Below the pieces are notes generated by a model. The model was not told the origin of the DNA. It saw only the letters and a program-made list of their open reading frames with translations, and searched no databases. Both the position numbers and the translations under genes were made by a program. A stretch of DNA of 64,000 bases from Novosphingobium album (ex Liu et al. 2023). GTDB taxonomy: Bacteria; Pseudomonadota; Alphaproteobacteria; Sphingomonadales; Sphingomonadaceae. The stretch lies in assembly GCF_029076845.1 (NCBI RefSeq), contig NZ_JARESE010000047.1, forward strand, positions 1-64,000. Reading direction: 5' to 3'. Shown piece by piece: positions 18,176-27,586 of this stretch (positions are counted from its first letter, which is position 1; the number at the start of each line of letters is the position of its first letter).

Positions 18176-18960
18176 TGGACAAACAGCATGTCGCCATGAT
18201 CGACGGCTGCCGTATCGCCTGGAGCCTCGACGGGCGCAAAAATGCGCCGGTGCTGATGCTCTCCAACTCGCTGGGCACCGACATGGGTATGTGGGCGCCG
18301 CAGATGGACGTCTGGGCGCGGGAGTTCCGTGTCCTGCGCTATGACAGCCGCGGTCATGGAGGCTCGGACTCGCCGCCCGGCGCCTATGCGATGGACCGGC
18401 TGGGGCGCGATGTGGTCGAATTGCTCGATGCGCTCGGTCTGGGCAGGGTTCATTTCTGCGGCCTGTCGATGGGCGGCATGGTCGGCCAATGGCTGGCCGT
18501 TCATGCGCCCGAGCGGCTCGAGCGCCTCGTTCTCGCCAACACCTCGGCCTATATGGGGCCGCCGTCGGGCTGGCAGGACCGGATCGAAGGCGTGCGGAAG
18601 AACGGCATGGTGCCGCTTGCCGACGCATCGATCGCCCGCTGGTTCACGCCCGACTTTCCGTCTCGCGTGCCCGGGGCCGTCGAGCCGATCCGCGCGATGC
18701 TGCTCGCGAACGACCCTGTCGGCTATGCGGGATGCTGCGCGGCGATCCGCGACATGGATCAGCGGCCGACGGCACGGCTCAACCGCACGCCGACGCTCGT
18801 CATTGCCGGTAGCGAGGATCCGTCCACCTCGGTCGGCGATGGTGCCTTCCTCGCCGACAATGCTCGTCAGGCTGAACTGGTGACCCTGCCGGCTGCCCAT
18901 CTCTCGAATGTCGAGTGTGCGGAGGCGTTTGCGGATGCGGTCACAGCATTCCTTGGATAG
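18175..18960 (+). CDS. pcaD: 3-oxoadipate enol-lactonase
   Basis: The 261-aa alpha/beta hydrolase has its nucleophile elbow at GLSMGG (Ser98), an oxyanion-region NSLGTD near residue 31, and a late His in AAHLSNVE. It hydrolyses the enol-lactone from CatC to 3-oxoadipate. The ATG at 18175 overlaps the pcaF TGA; earlier in-frame starts lie inside pcaF. It is the last gene of the cat operon. The pathway order is A, B, C, D, then IJ and F, and all steps are encoded here. Confidence 0.92.
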   Translation: MDKQHVAMIDGCRIAWSLDGRKNAPVLMLSNSLGTDMGMWAPQMDVWAREFRVLRYDSRGHGGSDSPPGAYAMDRLGRDVVELLDALGLGRVHFCGLSMGGMVGQWLAVHAPERLERLVLANTSAYMGPPSGWQDRIEGVRKNGMVPLADASIARWFTPDFPSRVPGAVEPIRAMLLANDPVGYAGCCAAIRDMDQRPTARLNRTPTLVIAGSEDPSTSVGDGAFLADNARQAELVTLPAAHLSNVECAEAFADAVTAFLG

Positions 18961-19058
18961 CGGCGCAGCCTTGGTAGGTCACAGGTTGCGTCCGGCTGGG
19001 CGTGGCGTTCGGCGCGAGGGGAGCGCATCATGAAGGGCTATTGGGGGATAGTGCGGCG

Positions 19059-19739
19059 ATGATCGAATTGCAGGCGCCGGACGAGCTGCTGCGCTCGCTC
19101 GTGCTCATCCTCGATCTGAGCGGGACCTTTGCCTTTGCGCTCAGCGGCGGGATGGCGGGGGTCAGGCGGCGGCTCGACATCTTCGGGGTGCTCGTTCTCG
19201 CCTTCGCGGCCTCTACGTTCGGCGGGATCACCCGCGACCTGCTGATCGGCGCGGTACCGCCTGCCGCGCTCAAGGATTGGCGCTATCTTGGGGTGTCGGT
19301 GGCGGCGGGGCTTATCTGTTTCTTCTGGTCGGCGTTGATCGAGAAGCTGCGCAATCCGGTGCGAATGCTCGATGCGATGGGGCTTGCGCTCTTCGCTGTC
19401 GCAGGGACGGAGAAGGCACTGGCCTTTGGGCTGAGCCCGCTCATGGCGGCGCTGCTGGGCATGCTGACCGGGATTGGCGGCGGCGTCGCCCGCGATGTGC
19501 TGCTGGCCGAGGTTCCGGCCGTGCTCCGTGCGGATCTCTACGCGGTCGCGGCCCTTGCCGGCGCGGCGATCGTGGCGGGCGGTCACATACTCCACTTGCC
19601 GATCATCGTCACCGCCTGCGGCGGAGGCTTCGTTTGCTTCGGCCTCAGAATGATGGCGATCCGGTGCGGATGGCGGCTACCCGTCGCCGGTGCGCGCGGT
19701 GCGCCGGCCTCCCCCGTGGACGGCGACGACACACGATGA
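19059..19739 (+). CDS. TRIC/UPF0126 family membrane protein (YicG-like)
   Basis: The 226-aa protein has about seven hydrophobic segments arranged as two repeats, each with a glycine-rich kink and Arg-Asp pair: GGITRDLLIG and GIGGGVARDVLL. This is the hallmark of prokaryotic trimeric intracellular cation channels. It probably forms a homotrimeric monovalent-cation channel in the inner membrane. The start is ATG 19059 (MIELQAPDELL); the in-frame upstream start adds an atypical leader. It stands alone downstream of the cat operon and convergent to aqpZ. Confidence 0.85.
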   Translation: MIELQAPDELLRSLVLILDLSGTFAFALSGGMAGVRRRLDIFGVLVLAFAASTFGGITRDLLIGAVPPAALKDWRYLGVSVAAGLICFFWSALIEKLRNPVRMLDAMGLALFAVAGTEKALAFGLSPLMAALLGMLTGIGGGVARDVLLAEVPAVLRADLYAVAALAGAAIVAGGHILHLPIIVTACGGGFVCFGLRMMAIRCGWRLPVAGARGAPASPVDGDDTR

Positions 19740-19804
19740 TGGTCGCGCCGTCATTACGGGCAGGTGGGATGATCCGGCATCGCTGGGGTTAGCTCCGGCG
19801 CCGG

Positions 19805-20551
19805 TCAGGCGCGGGTTTCGCCGGTGATATCGGGCCGTCCGTCGGTTCCGAGCCAGCGATAGATCGCTCCGCCAATGCTCGCGCCGATGAGCGGGGCAAC
19901 CCAGAACAGCCAGAGCTGGCTTACCGCCTGCGCTCCGCCAAAAAGTGCGACCCCGGTCGAACGTGCCGGATTGACCGAGGTGTTCGTCACCGGGATCGAG
20001 ATCAGATGAATGAGCGTGAGCGCAAGGCCGATCGCGATCGGCGCGAAGCCGGCTGGCGCCCTTTGATGCGTACTGCCCAGGATGACGATCAGGAACATCG
20101 CGGTCATCACGATCTCGCAGATTAGCGCTGCCTGAAGCGAATAGCCGCCTGGCGACATCGCACCGTAGCCGTTCGTCGCGAAGGTGCCGGCGGCGGAAGG
20201 ATCGATGGCGAAACCCGCAGCGCCGCTTGCGATGGAAAACAGCGTCGCGCCGGCCGCGCTCGCCCCCGCGACCTGGGCGACGACATAGCCGGGCAGATCG
20301 GCAAGCGGGAAGCGCCCACCCACCCAGAGCCCGAGCGACACGGCGGGATTGAAGTGCCCGCCGGAGACATGGCCGAAGGCATAGGCCCCGGTCAGCACGG
20401 TGAGCCCGAAGGCAAGCGCGACACCGAGCAGTCCGATGCCGAGCGGATTGCCGGCGCCGCCGAACTTGGCTGCAAGAACCGCGCTGCCGCATCCGCCGAG
20501 CACCAGCCAGAACGTTCCGATGAATTCGGCGACGAGTTTGCGTATTGTCAT
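19805..20551 (-). CDS. aqpZ: Aquaporin Z-type water channel
   Basis: The 248-aa MIP-family protein has six membrane segments and two NPA boxes: HFNPAVSLG (Asn68-Ala70) and SVNPARSTG (Asn194-Ala196). Arg197, of the aromatic/arginine filter, follows the second box directly. GGGAGGGG precedes the ATG at 20551. Small-residue features fit a water channel more than a glycerol facilitator, which usually has Asp after the second NPAR. It is transcribed alone. Confidence 0.93.
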   Translation of the reverse strand: MTIRKLVAEFIGTFWLVLGGCGSAVLAAKFGGAGNPLGIGLLGVALAFGLTVLTGAYAFGHVSGGHFNPAVSLGLWVGGRFPLADLPGYVVAQVAGASAAGATLFSIASGAAGFAIDPSAAGTFATNGYGAMSPGGYSLQAALICEIVMTAMFLIVILGSTHQRAPAGFAPIAIGLALTLIHLISIPVTNTSVNPARSTGVALFGGAQAVSQLWLFWVAPLIGASIGGAIYRWLGTDGRPDITGETRA

Positions 20552-20631
20552 GATCCCCTCCCGATTGTCGCTTCGGTTATGCGGACATGACGCGATCGCC
20601 GCCATTTGTCACGCACGGCGAACGGAGAGCG

Positions 20632-20820
20632 TCACGGGACTTCCTGCGCGTCGCGGCGCTTGGAATATAAGGGTTCGCATGGCCGCCAGGCCGTCCTTGT
20701 CTCGGACCGCTCCAGCGGGCACCCGCACCGTTCGCACAAGGCCGCGTAGCCTCCGCGCTTGCCGCGCATGATGGAGGCCAGGAACGGCTTGTGGCGGCCA
20801 AAGAAACAACGCAATGCCAA
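20632..20820 (-). CDS. Small Cys-motif hypothetical protein, 62 aa
   Basis: The product contains GGYAALCERCGCPLERSE, a CxxC pair plus a further Cys, flanked by a basic N part (RCFFGRHKPFL) and a C part PCEPLYSKRR. It resembles a minimal zinc-knuckle protein, but a fourth ligand is not certain. The assigned start is TTG at 20820 with a weak AGGGG upstream; the ATG at residue 18 is an alternative. Function unknown. Confidence 0.5.
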   Translation of the reverse strand: MALRCFFGRHKPFLASIMRGKRGGYAALCERCGCPLERSETRTAWRPCEPLYSKRRDAQEVP

Positions 20821-20864
20821 CGCCCCTGGATAGCGCGGCCAGTCTTGCGTGCCAACACGGCCGA

Positions 20865-21248
20865 TTAGCGGGGGCTTTGCTCGTGCGCGGCGTCGATGAT
20901 TTTGGCAAGCCGCGGACCGGATATCATGTGTTCCGAACCATCCACGCTTGCCCAGATGCAGAATTCGTCGCCATTTTTGGTGTCCATCGCGGCGAGCCTG
21001 GAAACGGCGTCGGACAATTTCAGTCCCGCGACTTCCGGGCGGAAGTCAACGTCTCTCTTGCGTTTCACGCCGATCGTCGCCGGTGTGGATCCAGGCAGTT
21101 GGTGAGAGCCGAGCGAGAGGGCTGCGGGTGTGACATCGGTGCGTATCGCCAGGATCATGGCTGACAAGGCATCTTCGGCCCTCTCCCTGCGGGCCGCATC
21201 GTCGGATGCGAGATCAACGCGTATCCACTGGGGGATGTTCTTAACCAT
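20865..21248 (-). CDS. Hypothetical protein, 127 aa
   Basis: The start ATG at 21248 has GGAG 4 bases upstream; a longer version from 21293 lacks a ribosome site. The protein reads MVKNIPQWIRVDLASDDAAR, has a helical N half and a C half with NGDEFCIWASVDGSEHMISG. It has no signal peptide and no membrane segment. It looks cytosolic and conserved in style, but I cannot assign a family or role. Confidence 0.6.
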   Translation of the reverse strand: MVKNIPQWIRVDLASDDAARRERAEDALSAMILAIRTDVTPAALSLGSHQLPGSTPATIGVKRKRDVDFRPEVAGLKLSDAVSRLAAMDTKNGDEFCIWASVDGSEHMISGPRLAKIIDAAHEQSPR

Positions 21249-21455
21249 TGCTCCGACGGAATAGGCCCCTTTGCCAGTGCGGCTGCGATCCATTACTTTG
21301 AACCTTCATTTCGTTCCGACCCCGGTGGTGCGGTGTCGGGGTCGCGGGGACAAGCGCCGACAAGGCCATTGGTTCCCATAAATGGAGAGGCCGGGCCGCG
21401 ACCGCCTTTCCAGGCGATTTGTGGAAGATGGTCCGGCGCAGACCGACTGCCGCCA

Positions 21456-21724
21456 TCAGCGCCGATGAAATTCTGAACAGATGCTTCGTCTTTGCGACCC
21501 GGTCTGATCCGTGTTTTCGGACGCCTCGGATGTTCGAGAATTGTCCTCGCACCAGTCGAGTTCGCCGAAGGGCGGCTGGTAGCCAACCCTTTATATTGGC
21601 TGGCGGGAATTTCGAGCTCGTTGCCGGCCGGATAGCGGACGCAGACGCTGTCCTCGTAAGCCAGCCATTCCTGATTTTGCACAGACCCCGAACCATTGCA
21701 TTCCTTCCGATCGGCCGGCGGCAT
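21456..21724 (-). pseudogene. Small hypothetical gene with a likely one-base deletion
   Basis: The frame from ATG 21724 gives sensible protein up to LEIPASQYKG (about 21590) and then becomes low-complexity. The neighbouring minus-strand frame continues as GYQPPFGELDWCEDNS and stops at 21456. One missing G in the GGG run near 21585 would join them into an ~89-aa acidic protein. This could be a homopolymer sequencing error. Function unknown. The rest of 21249-21939 shows no gene I can support. Confidence 0.4.
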
Positions 21725-21939
21725 ATCGCGTTCTTTCGGGACCGCGAACAGACGCGCTATGGCGGCAAAGGCGGAGACCGATGCTGCTGAGCGGCCCTCG
21801 CGCGCGGGCGGCGGCCTGGCCCGAATTGTCGGCGGAACGAGGCTCAGCCATTGTTCGGCAATACCGTCAGTGCGCGCTCGATTCCACCGCTGCGCCGTTG
21901 AATGAACCTGGTGTGATCGCCTTGGAGCGCGGACGGATC

Positions 21940-24207
21940 CTAACCGCGTTGCGCGACTTCCGCCGCCAGGATCGTTGTCAGATTGAGGAGGCCCCTCGCG
22001 GTGATATTGGGCGCCAGGACGTGGATGGGCTTGGCCAGGCCCATGAGCAACGGTCCGATGGTGGGTGAACTGGACGATGCGGAAAGCGCGGTGAGCGCGA
22101 TGTTCGCGGCATCGAGATTGGGCATGACCAGCAGGTTGGCCGGACCGTCGAAGCGGCTGTCGGGCACCAGACGCTCGCGCACCTGCTGTGAGAGCGCGGC
22201 ATCGGCGTGCATCTCGCCCTCGACGAGCAGGTCGGGCGCGGCCTTGCGCAGCAGCCCCAGTGCGGTGCGCATCTTGCGCGCGCTGGGGCTGTGCGAGGCG
22301 CCGAAGTTCGAATGCGACAGGAGCGCGACACGCGGCGTCAGGCCGAACCTGCGCACTTCGGCCGCGGCCAGGATCGCCATTTCCGAAATCTGCTCGGCCG
22401 TGGGGTCGGGCACCATGTGCGTGTCGGTAATGAACAGCGCGCCGGCGTCGAGGATCAGCCCCGACAGCGCATAGACGCGGGCGGCATCGGGCGCACGGTC
22501 GATGATGCGTAGGACATATTCGATCTGCCCCCAATATTCCGAATTGCCGCCAACAAGCGCGGCGTCGACGTGACCGGTGCGTAGCAGCATCGCCGCGGTC
22601 ACGGTCGGTCGGCGATAGACGTGGCGGATGATCTCTGCCGAGGGCACGCCCCGTCGCCCAGCTACCGCCTGGTAGGCCTCGACCAGCGGGCGCAGCAGCT
22701 CGTGATCGGTCTCGGGATCTACCACCTCGACGTCGCGGTCCAGTTCGAAGCGCAGGCCCAGCGTGGGCAGGCGGTCCTTGAGAACCCGCCGGCGCGCGAC
22801 GATGACTGGGCGCACGATGCCCTCGTCGAGCGCGTCCTGCACCGCGCGCAGCACGCGTTCGTCCTCGCCCTCACCATAGGCGACGCGCGTCAGGCTGTGC
22901 CGCGCGGCTTCGAACACCGGCATCATCAGCTGGGCCGAGCGGGTATTCTGGCGGCGGAGCGACTGGCGATAGGTATCGATGTCGAGGCTGCGCCGCGCCA
23001 CCCCGCTGTCCATCGCCGCCTGGGCGACGGCGGGGGCGATCTCGGCAATCAGCCGCGGATCGAACGGCGTCGGGATGATGTAGTCAGGCCCGAAGGTCAG
23101 TTTCCGCCCGCCATAGGCCTGGGCCACGCTCTCGGGCGCGGGCAGGCGCGCCAGCGAGGCGATGGCTTCGGCTGCGGCGACCTTCATCGCCTCGTTGATC
23201 GTCGTCGCGCCCACGTCGAGCGCGCCGCGGAAGATGTAGGGGAAGCACAGGACGTTGTTGACCTGATTGGGAAAGTCCGAACGGCCGGTGGCGACGATCG
23301 CATCGGGGCGCTCAGCGCGGGCGACGTCTGGGCGGATTTCGGGCTCGGGATTGGCCAGGGCGAAGATCAGCGGACGCTCGGCCAGCAGCGGCAGCCATTC
23401 GGGCCTCAGCACGCCGGGCGCCGACAGGCCCAGGAACACGTTGGCGCCCGGCAGGACCTCGGGCAGGCTGCGCGCGTCGGTCTGGCGGGCATAGCGCGCC
23501 ATGTTCGGCGCCATGCCGGCGCGGCCCGCGTGAACGACGCCGTCCTTGTCGGTCAGGGTCACGTTCTCTTGCCGAAGCCCCATCGAGACGAGCAGGTCGA
23601 CGCAGGCGAGCGCGGCCGCGCCCGCACCCGAGGTCACCAGCCGGGCTTCGGCCAGCGCCTTGCCCTGGAGGACCAGCGCGTTGCGGACCGCGGCCGCGAC
23701 GACGATCGCCGTGCCGTGCTGGTCGTCGTGGAAGACCGGAATGTTCATCCGCGCCTTGAGCGCGGCCTCGATCGCGAAGCATTCTGGCGCCTTGATGTCT
23801 TCCAGGTTGATGCCGCCGAAAGTCGGTTCGAGCAGGGCCACGGCCTCGACGAACTTGTCGGGATCGGTCGTGTCGACTTCCAGGTCGAACACGTCGATAT
23901 CGGCGAACTTCTTGAACAGGACGGCCTTGCCTTCCATCACCGGCTTGGCGGCGAGCGGCCCGATCGCGCCGAGGCCGAGCACGGCGGTCCCGTTCGACAC
24001 CACCGCGACGAGGTTGCCGCGCGCGGTATAGTCGAACGCCTTGTCCGGGTCCGCCGCGATTTCTTCGCAAGGCGCGGCGACGCCCGGCGAATAGGCGAGC
24101 GCGAGGTCGCGCTGGTTGACCATGCGTTTGGTCGGTTCGATGCGCATTTTGCCGGCCCGAGGAGACCGGTGATATTCAAGCGCGGCGCGGCGGAGCGTAT
24201 CGTCCAT
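21940..24207 (-). CDS. maeB: NADP-type malic enzyme with C-terminal phosphotransacetylase-like domain (MaeB)
   Basis: The 755-aa protein joins a malic enzyme (residues ~15-430: [47 protein letters not shown]) to a phosphate acetyl/butyryl-transferase-like domain (~435-750, with [18 protein letters not shown]). It decarboxylates malate to pyruvate. In MaeB proteins the C domain is regulatory, usually binding acetyl-CoA, and not catalytic. Start is ATG 24207 ([19 protein letters not shown]); an upstream in-frame start adds unlike sequence. The enzyme would draw off C4 acids made from the cat pathway's succinyl-CoA. It is monocistronic. Confidence 0.93.
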   Translation of the reverse strand: MDDTLRRAALEYHRSPRAGKMRIEPTKRMVNQRDLALAYSPGVAAPCEEIAADPDKAFDYTARGNLVAVVSNGTAVLGLGAIGPLAAKPVMEGKAVLFKKFADIDVFDLEVDTTDPDKFVEAVALLEPTFGGINLEDIKAPECFAIEAALKARMNIPVFHDDQHGTAIVVAAAVRNALVLQGKALAEARLVTSGAGAAALACVDLLVSMGLRQENVTLTDKDGVVHAGRAGMAPNMARYARQTDARSLPEVLPGANVFLGLSAPGVLRPEWLPLLAERPLIFALANPEPEIRPDVARAERPDAIVATGRSDFPNQVNNVLCFPYIFRGALDVGATTINEAMKVAAAEAIASLARLPAPESVAQAYGGRKLTFGPDYIIPTPFDPRLIAEIAPAVAQAAMDSGVARRSLDIDTYRQSLRRQNTRSAQLMMPVFEAARHSLTRVAYGEGEDERVLRAVQDALDEGIVRPVIVARRRVLKDRLPTLGLRFELDRDVEVVDPETDHELLRPLVEAYQAVAGRRGVPSAEIIRHVYRRPTVTAAMLLRTGHVDAALVGGNSEYWGQIEYVLRIIDRAPDAARVYALSGLILDAGALFITDTHMVPDPTAEQISEMAILAAAEVRRFGLTPRVALLSHSNFGASHSPSARKMRTALGLLRKAAPDLLVEGEMHADAALSQQVRERLVPDSRFDGPANLLVMPNLDAANIALTALSASSSSPTIGPLLMGLAKPIHVLAPNITARGLLNLTTILAAEVAQRG

Positions 24208-24364
24208 GAAATTCCCGTGATTGTGCCTTCGCGATGGAGCGGTCCACCAGCGCGCCTGGCCTTCTCGCGCGGGCATTCGCATTTGCGGTGCGCCGCGTCC
24301 GCGACCCGCCGACAGTCTCTAGCGACCCTCGACGACCAAGGCCAGCGGGACGCGGCCGCGGTGA

Positions 24365-24475
24365 TCAAGGGACTGCGAGAAAGAAGAACAGCAGGAACAG
24401 GGCGACAATTGCGGCCTGTCCCCAGCAGCCCAGCTGGACGGGCGCGGTTTGCTCCTTGCGCGGTGCATGGCTCAT
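24365..24475 (-). CDS. 36-aa single-span membrane peptide
   Basis: This gene is very short. The ATG (24475-24473) overlaps the TGA of the 197-aa gene as ATGA, so translation is likely coupled. The product has a short polar N part (MSHAPRKEQTAPVQLG), then CWGQAAIVALFLLFFFLAVP, one uninterrupted hydrophobic span ending at the stop. It could be a small inner-membrane subunit or anchor acting with the two upstream paralogs. No family was recognised. Confidence 0.55.
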   Translation of the reverse strand: MSHAPRKEQTAPVQLGCWGQAAIVALFLLFFFLAVP

Positions 24476-25065
24476 GAAGCGATTCCATCCCTTTCGGGGA
24501 GCACCGCGGCGAGGGCCCGGCTGCGCTCGTGGAGGAGCGAGACCATTTCCAGCATGACCCGCCGCGCTTCGCCGCTCGCGCCCAGGCGCGGATCACACCA
24601 TAGATCCGCATAGAGCGCGGCCCAGCGCGATAACTCCATGGCCAGATCCGCGTCGGCGTGGCCCGACAGGGCCCGTTCGATTTTCGCGGCGGCGATACCG
24701 GCGTCCTGGGCGAGCGCGGCTCCGTCTCGATTGGCTTGCCAGATCGTCCGTCTTTCCGCCTCGATCTCGAGCGAGGAGGCGGGTGTCCTGAAATAGGCGA
24801 CCAAGTGATCGCAGGCATCGCCTCGCGCGGTTCTCGAACCCGCCAGGCGGAGCGCCACGGCGACGAATTGATCGACGGCCGAGGGCGACAGTTCGAGACG
24901 CTGAATGTCGCTCAGTCGATCCGGGCCTATCTGGCGAAGCGCAGCCGCAGCGTCGGGGGCGGACAGCAACTCCTTGGCGCGCTGTCCTGCCTGCGTGATC
25001 AGTTCGTCGATCAGTTCGGGTTTTCCGGAAGGCCAGCTCGCCGATCCGGGCTCCTGTGTCGTCAT
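24472..25065 (-). CDS. Unknown helical protein, member 1 of a tandem paralogous pair
   Basis: The 197-aa soluble protein resembles its upstream neighbour along its whole length. Shared landmarks are LELSP near residue 58, IEAERRTIW near 102, and the C-terminal block LYADLWCDPRLG followed by ARRVMLEMVSLLHERSRAL. The ATG overlaps the upstream stop by 4 bases, and the stop overlaps the 36-aa membrane gene. No catalytic or metal motif is evident. The three genes look like one translationally chained operon with an unknown job. Confidence 0.65.
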   Translation of the reverse strand: MTTQEPGSASWPSGKPELIDELITQAGQRAKELLSAPDAAAALRQIGPDRLSDIQRLELSPSAVDQFVAVALRLAGSRTARGDACDHLVAYFRTPASSLEIEAERRTIWQANRDGAALAQDAGIAAAKIERALSGHADADLAMELSRWAALYADLWCDPRLGASGEARRVMLEMVSLLHERSRALAAVLPERDGIAS

Positions 25066-25652
25066 GATGCGGCACTCTGCTCCCGAACCGCCGGGCGGTC
25101 GCTGGCGACCGGATGCCGGACGTCGGCGTTTCTCGCTCCCTCGGCTACGAGTTGCGCGCTGCGCGCGCGCAAAGTGGTGGCCATCGCCAACATGATCCGC
25201 CTGGTTGGGGCATGGGCGCCCAGGCGCGGATCGCTCCAGAGTTCGCCGTAGAGCGATGCATAGTGCCAGAGCAGATCGGGTAGCTCGTGGCGCGGCGCGG
25301 CAAGCTGGCTTTCTAGCTTGGCCGTATAGTCGCCTGCCAGTTCCATCGGCAGCCCGCGCTGCAGAACCTCGGCTTCAACGGTTCGGCGCTGCGCCTCGAT
25401 CGCGATGCCCGGTACGGGAGCACGAAAACGGTTCATGAGGCTCGTCCGGATTCCGCCGGCCAGACAGCGATCGATCGCGACCTGCAGGGCTGCTGCGGTG
25501 AGTTGCTTGTCGAGCAGCGGCGACAGTTCGAGATCGGACTTCAAGCGGCCGAATGCCGGCGAAGACGTGTCGTGCTCGTTGAGCAGATTTTCCGCATGAT
25601 GGCTGGCAGTCTCCAGGAGACGTTCCAGGAGGGGGGAATGAACGAGAAGCAT
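25062..25652 (-). CDS. Unknown helical protein, member 2 of a tandem paralogous pair
   Basis: The 196-aa protein is collinear with the gene at 24472-25065: LELSPLLDKQL, IEAQRRTVEAE, LYGELWSDPRLG and RRIMLAMATTLRARSAQL match the equivalent segments there. It is the first gene of the chain. The start is ATG 25652 with a modest AGGTG upstream. It has no signal peptide or membrane span. A local duplication followed by divergence is the simplest origin. Function unknown. Confidence 0.65.
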   Translation of the reverse strand: MLLVHSPLLERLLETASHHAENLLNEHDTSSPAFGRLKSDLELSPLLDKQLTAAALQVAIDRCLAGGIRTSLMNRFRAPVPGIAIEAQRRTVEAEVLQRGLPMELAGDYTAKLESQLAAPRHELPDLLWHYASLYGELWSDPRLGAHAPTRRIMLAMATTLRARSAQLVAEGARNADVRHPVASDRPAVREQSAAS

Positions 25653-25723
25653 GAGACACCTATATTTTCGCCCCCCCGGGATCGAGGGGCGTGCCGGACG
25701 GATCGAGGGTTGAAGCAGGCTCG

Positions 25724-26023
25724 CTACGCGGCAGCCGCGCCGGCCGCCAACAACACGATCAGGATCATCATGAGGACAGTCGCCACTATGATTTCGACGG
25801 GCGTCAGTTTGTCGATGTGCGTCCGGCGAAACTCCCGGTAGCTGTCCCGATTGTCGAGATTGTTGGCAACCATCGCGACATCCATGGCCGACGCTTCCCG
25901 CTTGAACCAGTGAATGACGTCCCGGATCTTTTCGGGTTCCAGGTTCGGATACTGGGAAAGGGTTTGCTCGACTTCCCGTCTTCGCTGGATATTCTCGCTC
26001 AGGTTGGGGTCTCTGTGTCTCAT
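25724..26023 (-). CDS. Tail-anchored-type hypothetical membrane protein, 99 aa
   Basis: A charged N part (PNLSENIQRRREVEQTL, then HWFKREASAMDVAMVANNL) is followed by LTPVEIIVATVLMMILIVLL, a single C-terminal membrane span with an alanine tail. This topology places the N domain in the cytosol. The gene is separated from both neighbours by 70-165 bases. No family was recognised. Confidence 0.65.
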   Translation of the reverse strand: MRHRDPNLSENIQRRREVEQTLSQYPNLEPEKIRDVIHWFKREASAMDVAMVANNLDNRDSYREFRRTHIDKLTPVEIIVATVLMMILIVLLAAGAAAA

Positions 26024-26188
26024 TTCACACCATTGATCTGATCGTTGCAGAACCGACGACGCAAGGTCGCTAACGAACCCGGCAGGCGCGGTTGGGGAGC
26101 TCGGTGGGCACCGTCGGCACCGCCAATTCTTCTCCGGATCGGCCGGCGAAAAGCGCCGGTCGATCGCGATCCAACCTGTGCCTGCCGG

Positions 26189-26407
26189 CTAGACGAGGGC
26201 GGTGCGGGCGCCCTCGGGCTGGCTGCCGCGTCCAAATGCCTGGGCGAGTTCACGCACCTTGCGCGCCAGGGTGCGCGCCTTGCGGAAGACCTCGCCGTCG
26301 AGCCTCTGGAAGCGGGGATCGGAATGGAAGAAGCGGAAGCCCCCGGGAACGCGCACGGCAACGCCCGCGGTGATCTTGTTGGCCTCCACGATGAAATGCT
26401 CCGACAC
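26189..26407 (-). CDS. Small hypothetical protein, 72 aa
   Basis: A GTG start at 26407 is chosen because GAGGAGG sits immediately upstream; the ATG at 26425 would place that site inside the gene. The product MSEHFIVEANKITAGVAVRV, then GGFRFFHSDPRFQRLDGEVF and a basic helix (RKARTLARKVRELA), looks like a compact cytosolic protein. Function unknown. Confidence 0.6.
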   Translation of the reverse strand: MSEHFIVEANKITAGVAVRVPGGFRFFHSDPRFQRLDGEVFRKARTLARKVRELAQAFGRGSQPEGARTALV

Positions 26408-27046
26408 GGATACCTCCTCTTGCATCCTGCGGTTCGGGCCATTGCAGACCGGGCATGCGCAGGTATGACGGTTTGACCGAGCGCACGAAGGCGCCCCGCC
26501 ACCACTTGGAGAAAGCCCTAGACGGGACGGTTCGAGCGTCAGCCGCCTAGGGCGTGCAGCCGTGCGGTGCTGCTGCCGGCATGGATTTCAGGAGGAAAAA
26601 CCAGTTTCGACATAATATAAATATTATAGGTTTTTGGTGCGGGAAATCAAGGGTTGCCGGCCGTGCTCGTTTTTCAAGGTGGATCGCGCAAGCTATAAAG
26701 CATGGACTATTCGTCCTTGCTGGGAGGTGAATGAGATTGCGCTTGCAGAGATCTGATTTATTCTCTGAAGGCGAGTGATTAATACTTCTGCGTAATTCAA
26801 TATATGCGCGATCTTCAAAAGAAGATGCGGTCCAAATCCCGGCATGATGATGAATAGGATCGTATCGATGTCGCATAAGGCATCCTACATCGGAGTCTCT
26901 GCTCATGCTGTTGATGGAGGGGCCGTGCCAAGCTGTCCGGGTTGGCAGGAGGGCTGCGGCGTTGATCTGTCTGTTTGCGCGCGCGGCCGGAGCGATCCTT
27001 GAGGAAGGTTCCGCTTGCGCCTGTCCTCGCCGGTCAGCGAAGCACA
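26408..27046. other. AT-rich intergenic region of about 640 bases
   Basis: GC content drops sharply between about 26600 and 26880. Open frames across it have atypical composition and no ribosome sites. It contains a perfect AT palindrome at 26612-26627. I see no RNA gene. It lies downstream of regA and upstream of the 72-aa gene, so it may hold promoters reading in either direction. Confidence 0.5.
26612..26627. repeat. Perfect AT-only inverted repeat
   Basis: ATAATAT-AA-ATATTAT has 7-base arms with a 2-base centre inside otherwise GC-rich DNA, followed by GGTTTTT. It could be a protein-binding dyad or a cruciform-prone site. No matching regulator is known to me. Confidence 0.5.
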
Positions 27047-27586
27047 TTATCGGATCTGTCTTTTGTCGAGCTTTCGGGCCAGGGTTCGGCGGTGCATGCC
27101 GAGGCGGCGCGCGGCTTCGGAAATGTTGAAGTCGCACTCGGCCAGCGTGGTCTGGATATATTCCCACTCGACGGTCTTGATCGATGACTTGCGGCCTTCG
27201 ACCGGCACATCGGGATCGCCCTGGGACTTCCCGAAAGCGTCCTCGATGTCGTCGGTATTGGCGGGCTTGGCGAGGTAGTAGGAAGCGCCGAGCTTGATGG
27301 CCTCGACAGCTGTCGCGATACTGGCGAAGCCCGTGAGCACGACGATGAGCGTGGCCGGAGCCGCCCGATGCAGCGACTGTACGCAGGTCAGGCCTGATGC
27401 GGTTCCGAGCTTGAGGTCGATGACCGCATAGTCGAATTGGCGGCCCGCCTCGACCAGCGCCGACAGTTCGTTCGGATTGGCCGCATGGGTGATGGCATAG
27501 CCTCGCCGTTCGAACGACCTGAGCAGCGTGCGCGCAAGGGACGCGTCGTCTTCGACGATCAGGAGACGCCGATCATCGCCACTCAT
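27047..27586 (-). CDS. regA: RegA/PrrA/ActR-type redox response regulator
   Basis: The 179-aa protein has a receiver domain with Asp57 (AVIDLKLG), switch Thr in VVLTGFAS and Lys in LAKPAN. A short linker leads to a C-terminal Fis-type HTH (ISEAARRLGMHRRTLARKL), the compact layout of the RegA/ActR/PrrA family. These regulators control respiration, carbon and nitrogen genes in response to redox state. Its start overlaps the regB stop by 4 bases. Confidence 0.93.
   Translation of the reverse strand: MSGDDRRLLIVEDDASLARTLLRSFERRGYAITHAANPNELSALVEAGRQFDYAVIDLKLGTASGLTCVQSLHRAAPATLIVVLTGFASIATAVEAIKLGASYYLAKPANTDDIEDAFGKSQGDPDVPVEGRKSSIKTVEWEYIQTTLAECDFNISEAARRLGMHRRTLARKLDKRQIR

Noticed and set aside
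16214..18628. 804-codon minus-strand frame across pcaJ, pcaF and pcaD
   Set aside because: Composition is Arg/Ala/Asp-rich antisense of three well-supported enzymes, with no domain signature.
22621..24477. 618-codon plus-strand frame opposite malic enzyme
   Set aside because: Antisense shadow of maeB; the minus-strand protein has full family motifs.
26547..27167. 206-codon minus-strand frame in the AT-rich gap
   Set aside because: It has low-complexity, His/Arg/Ser-rich content, crosses regA, has no ribosome site and shows no fold-like pattern.
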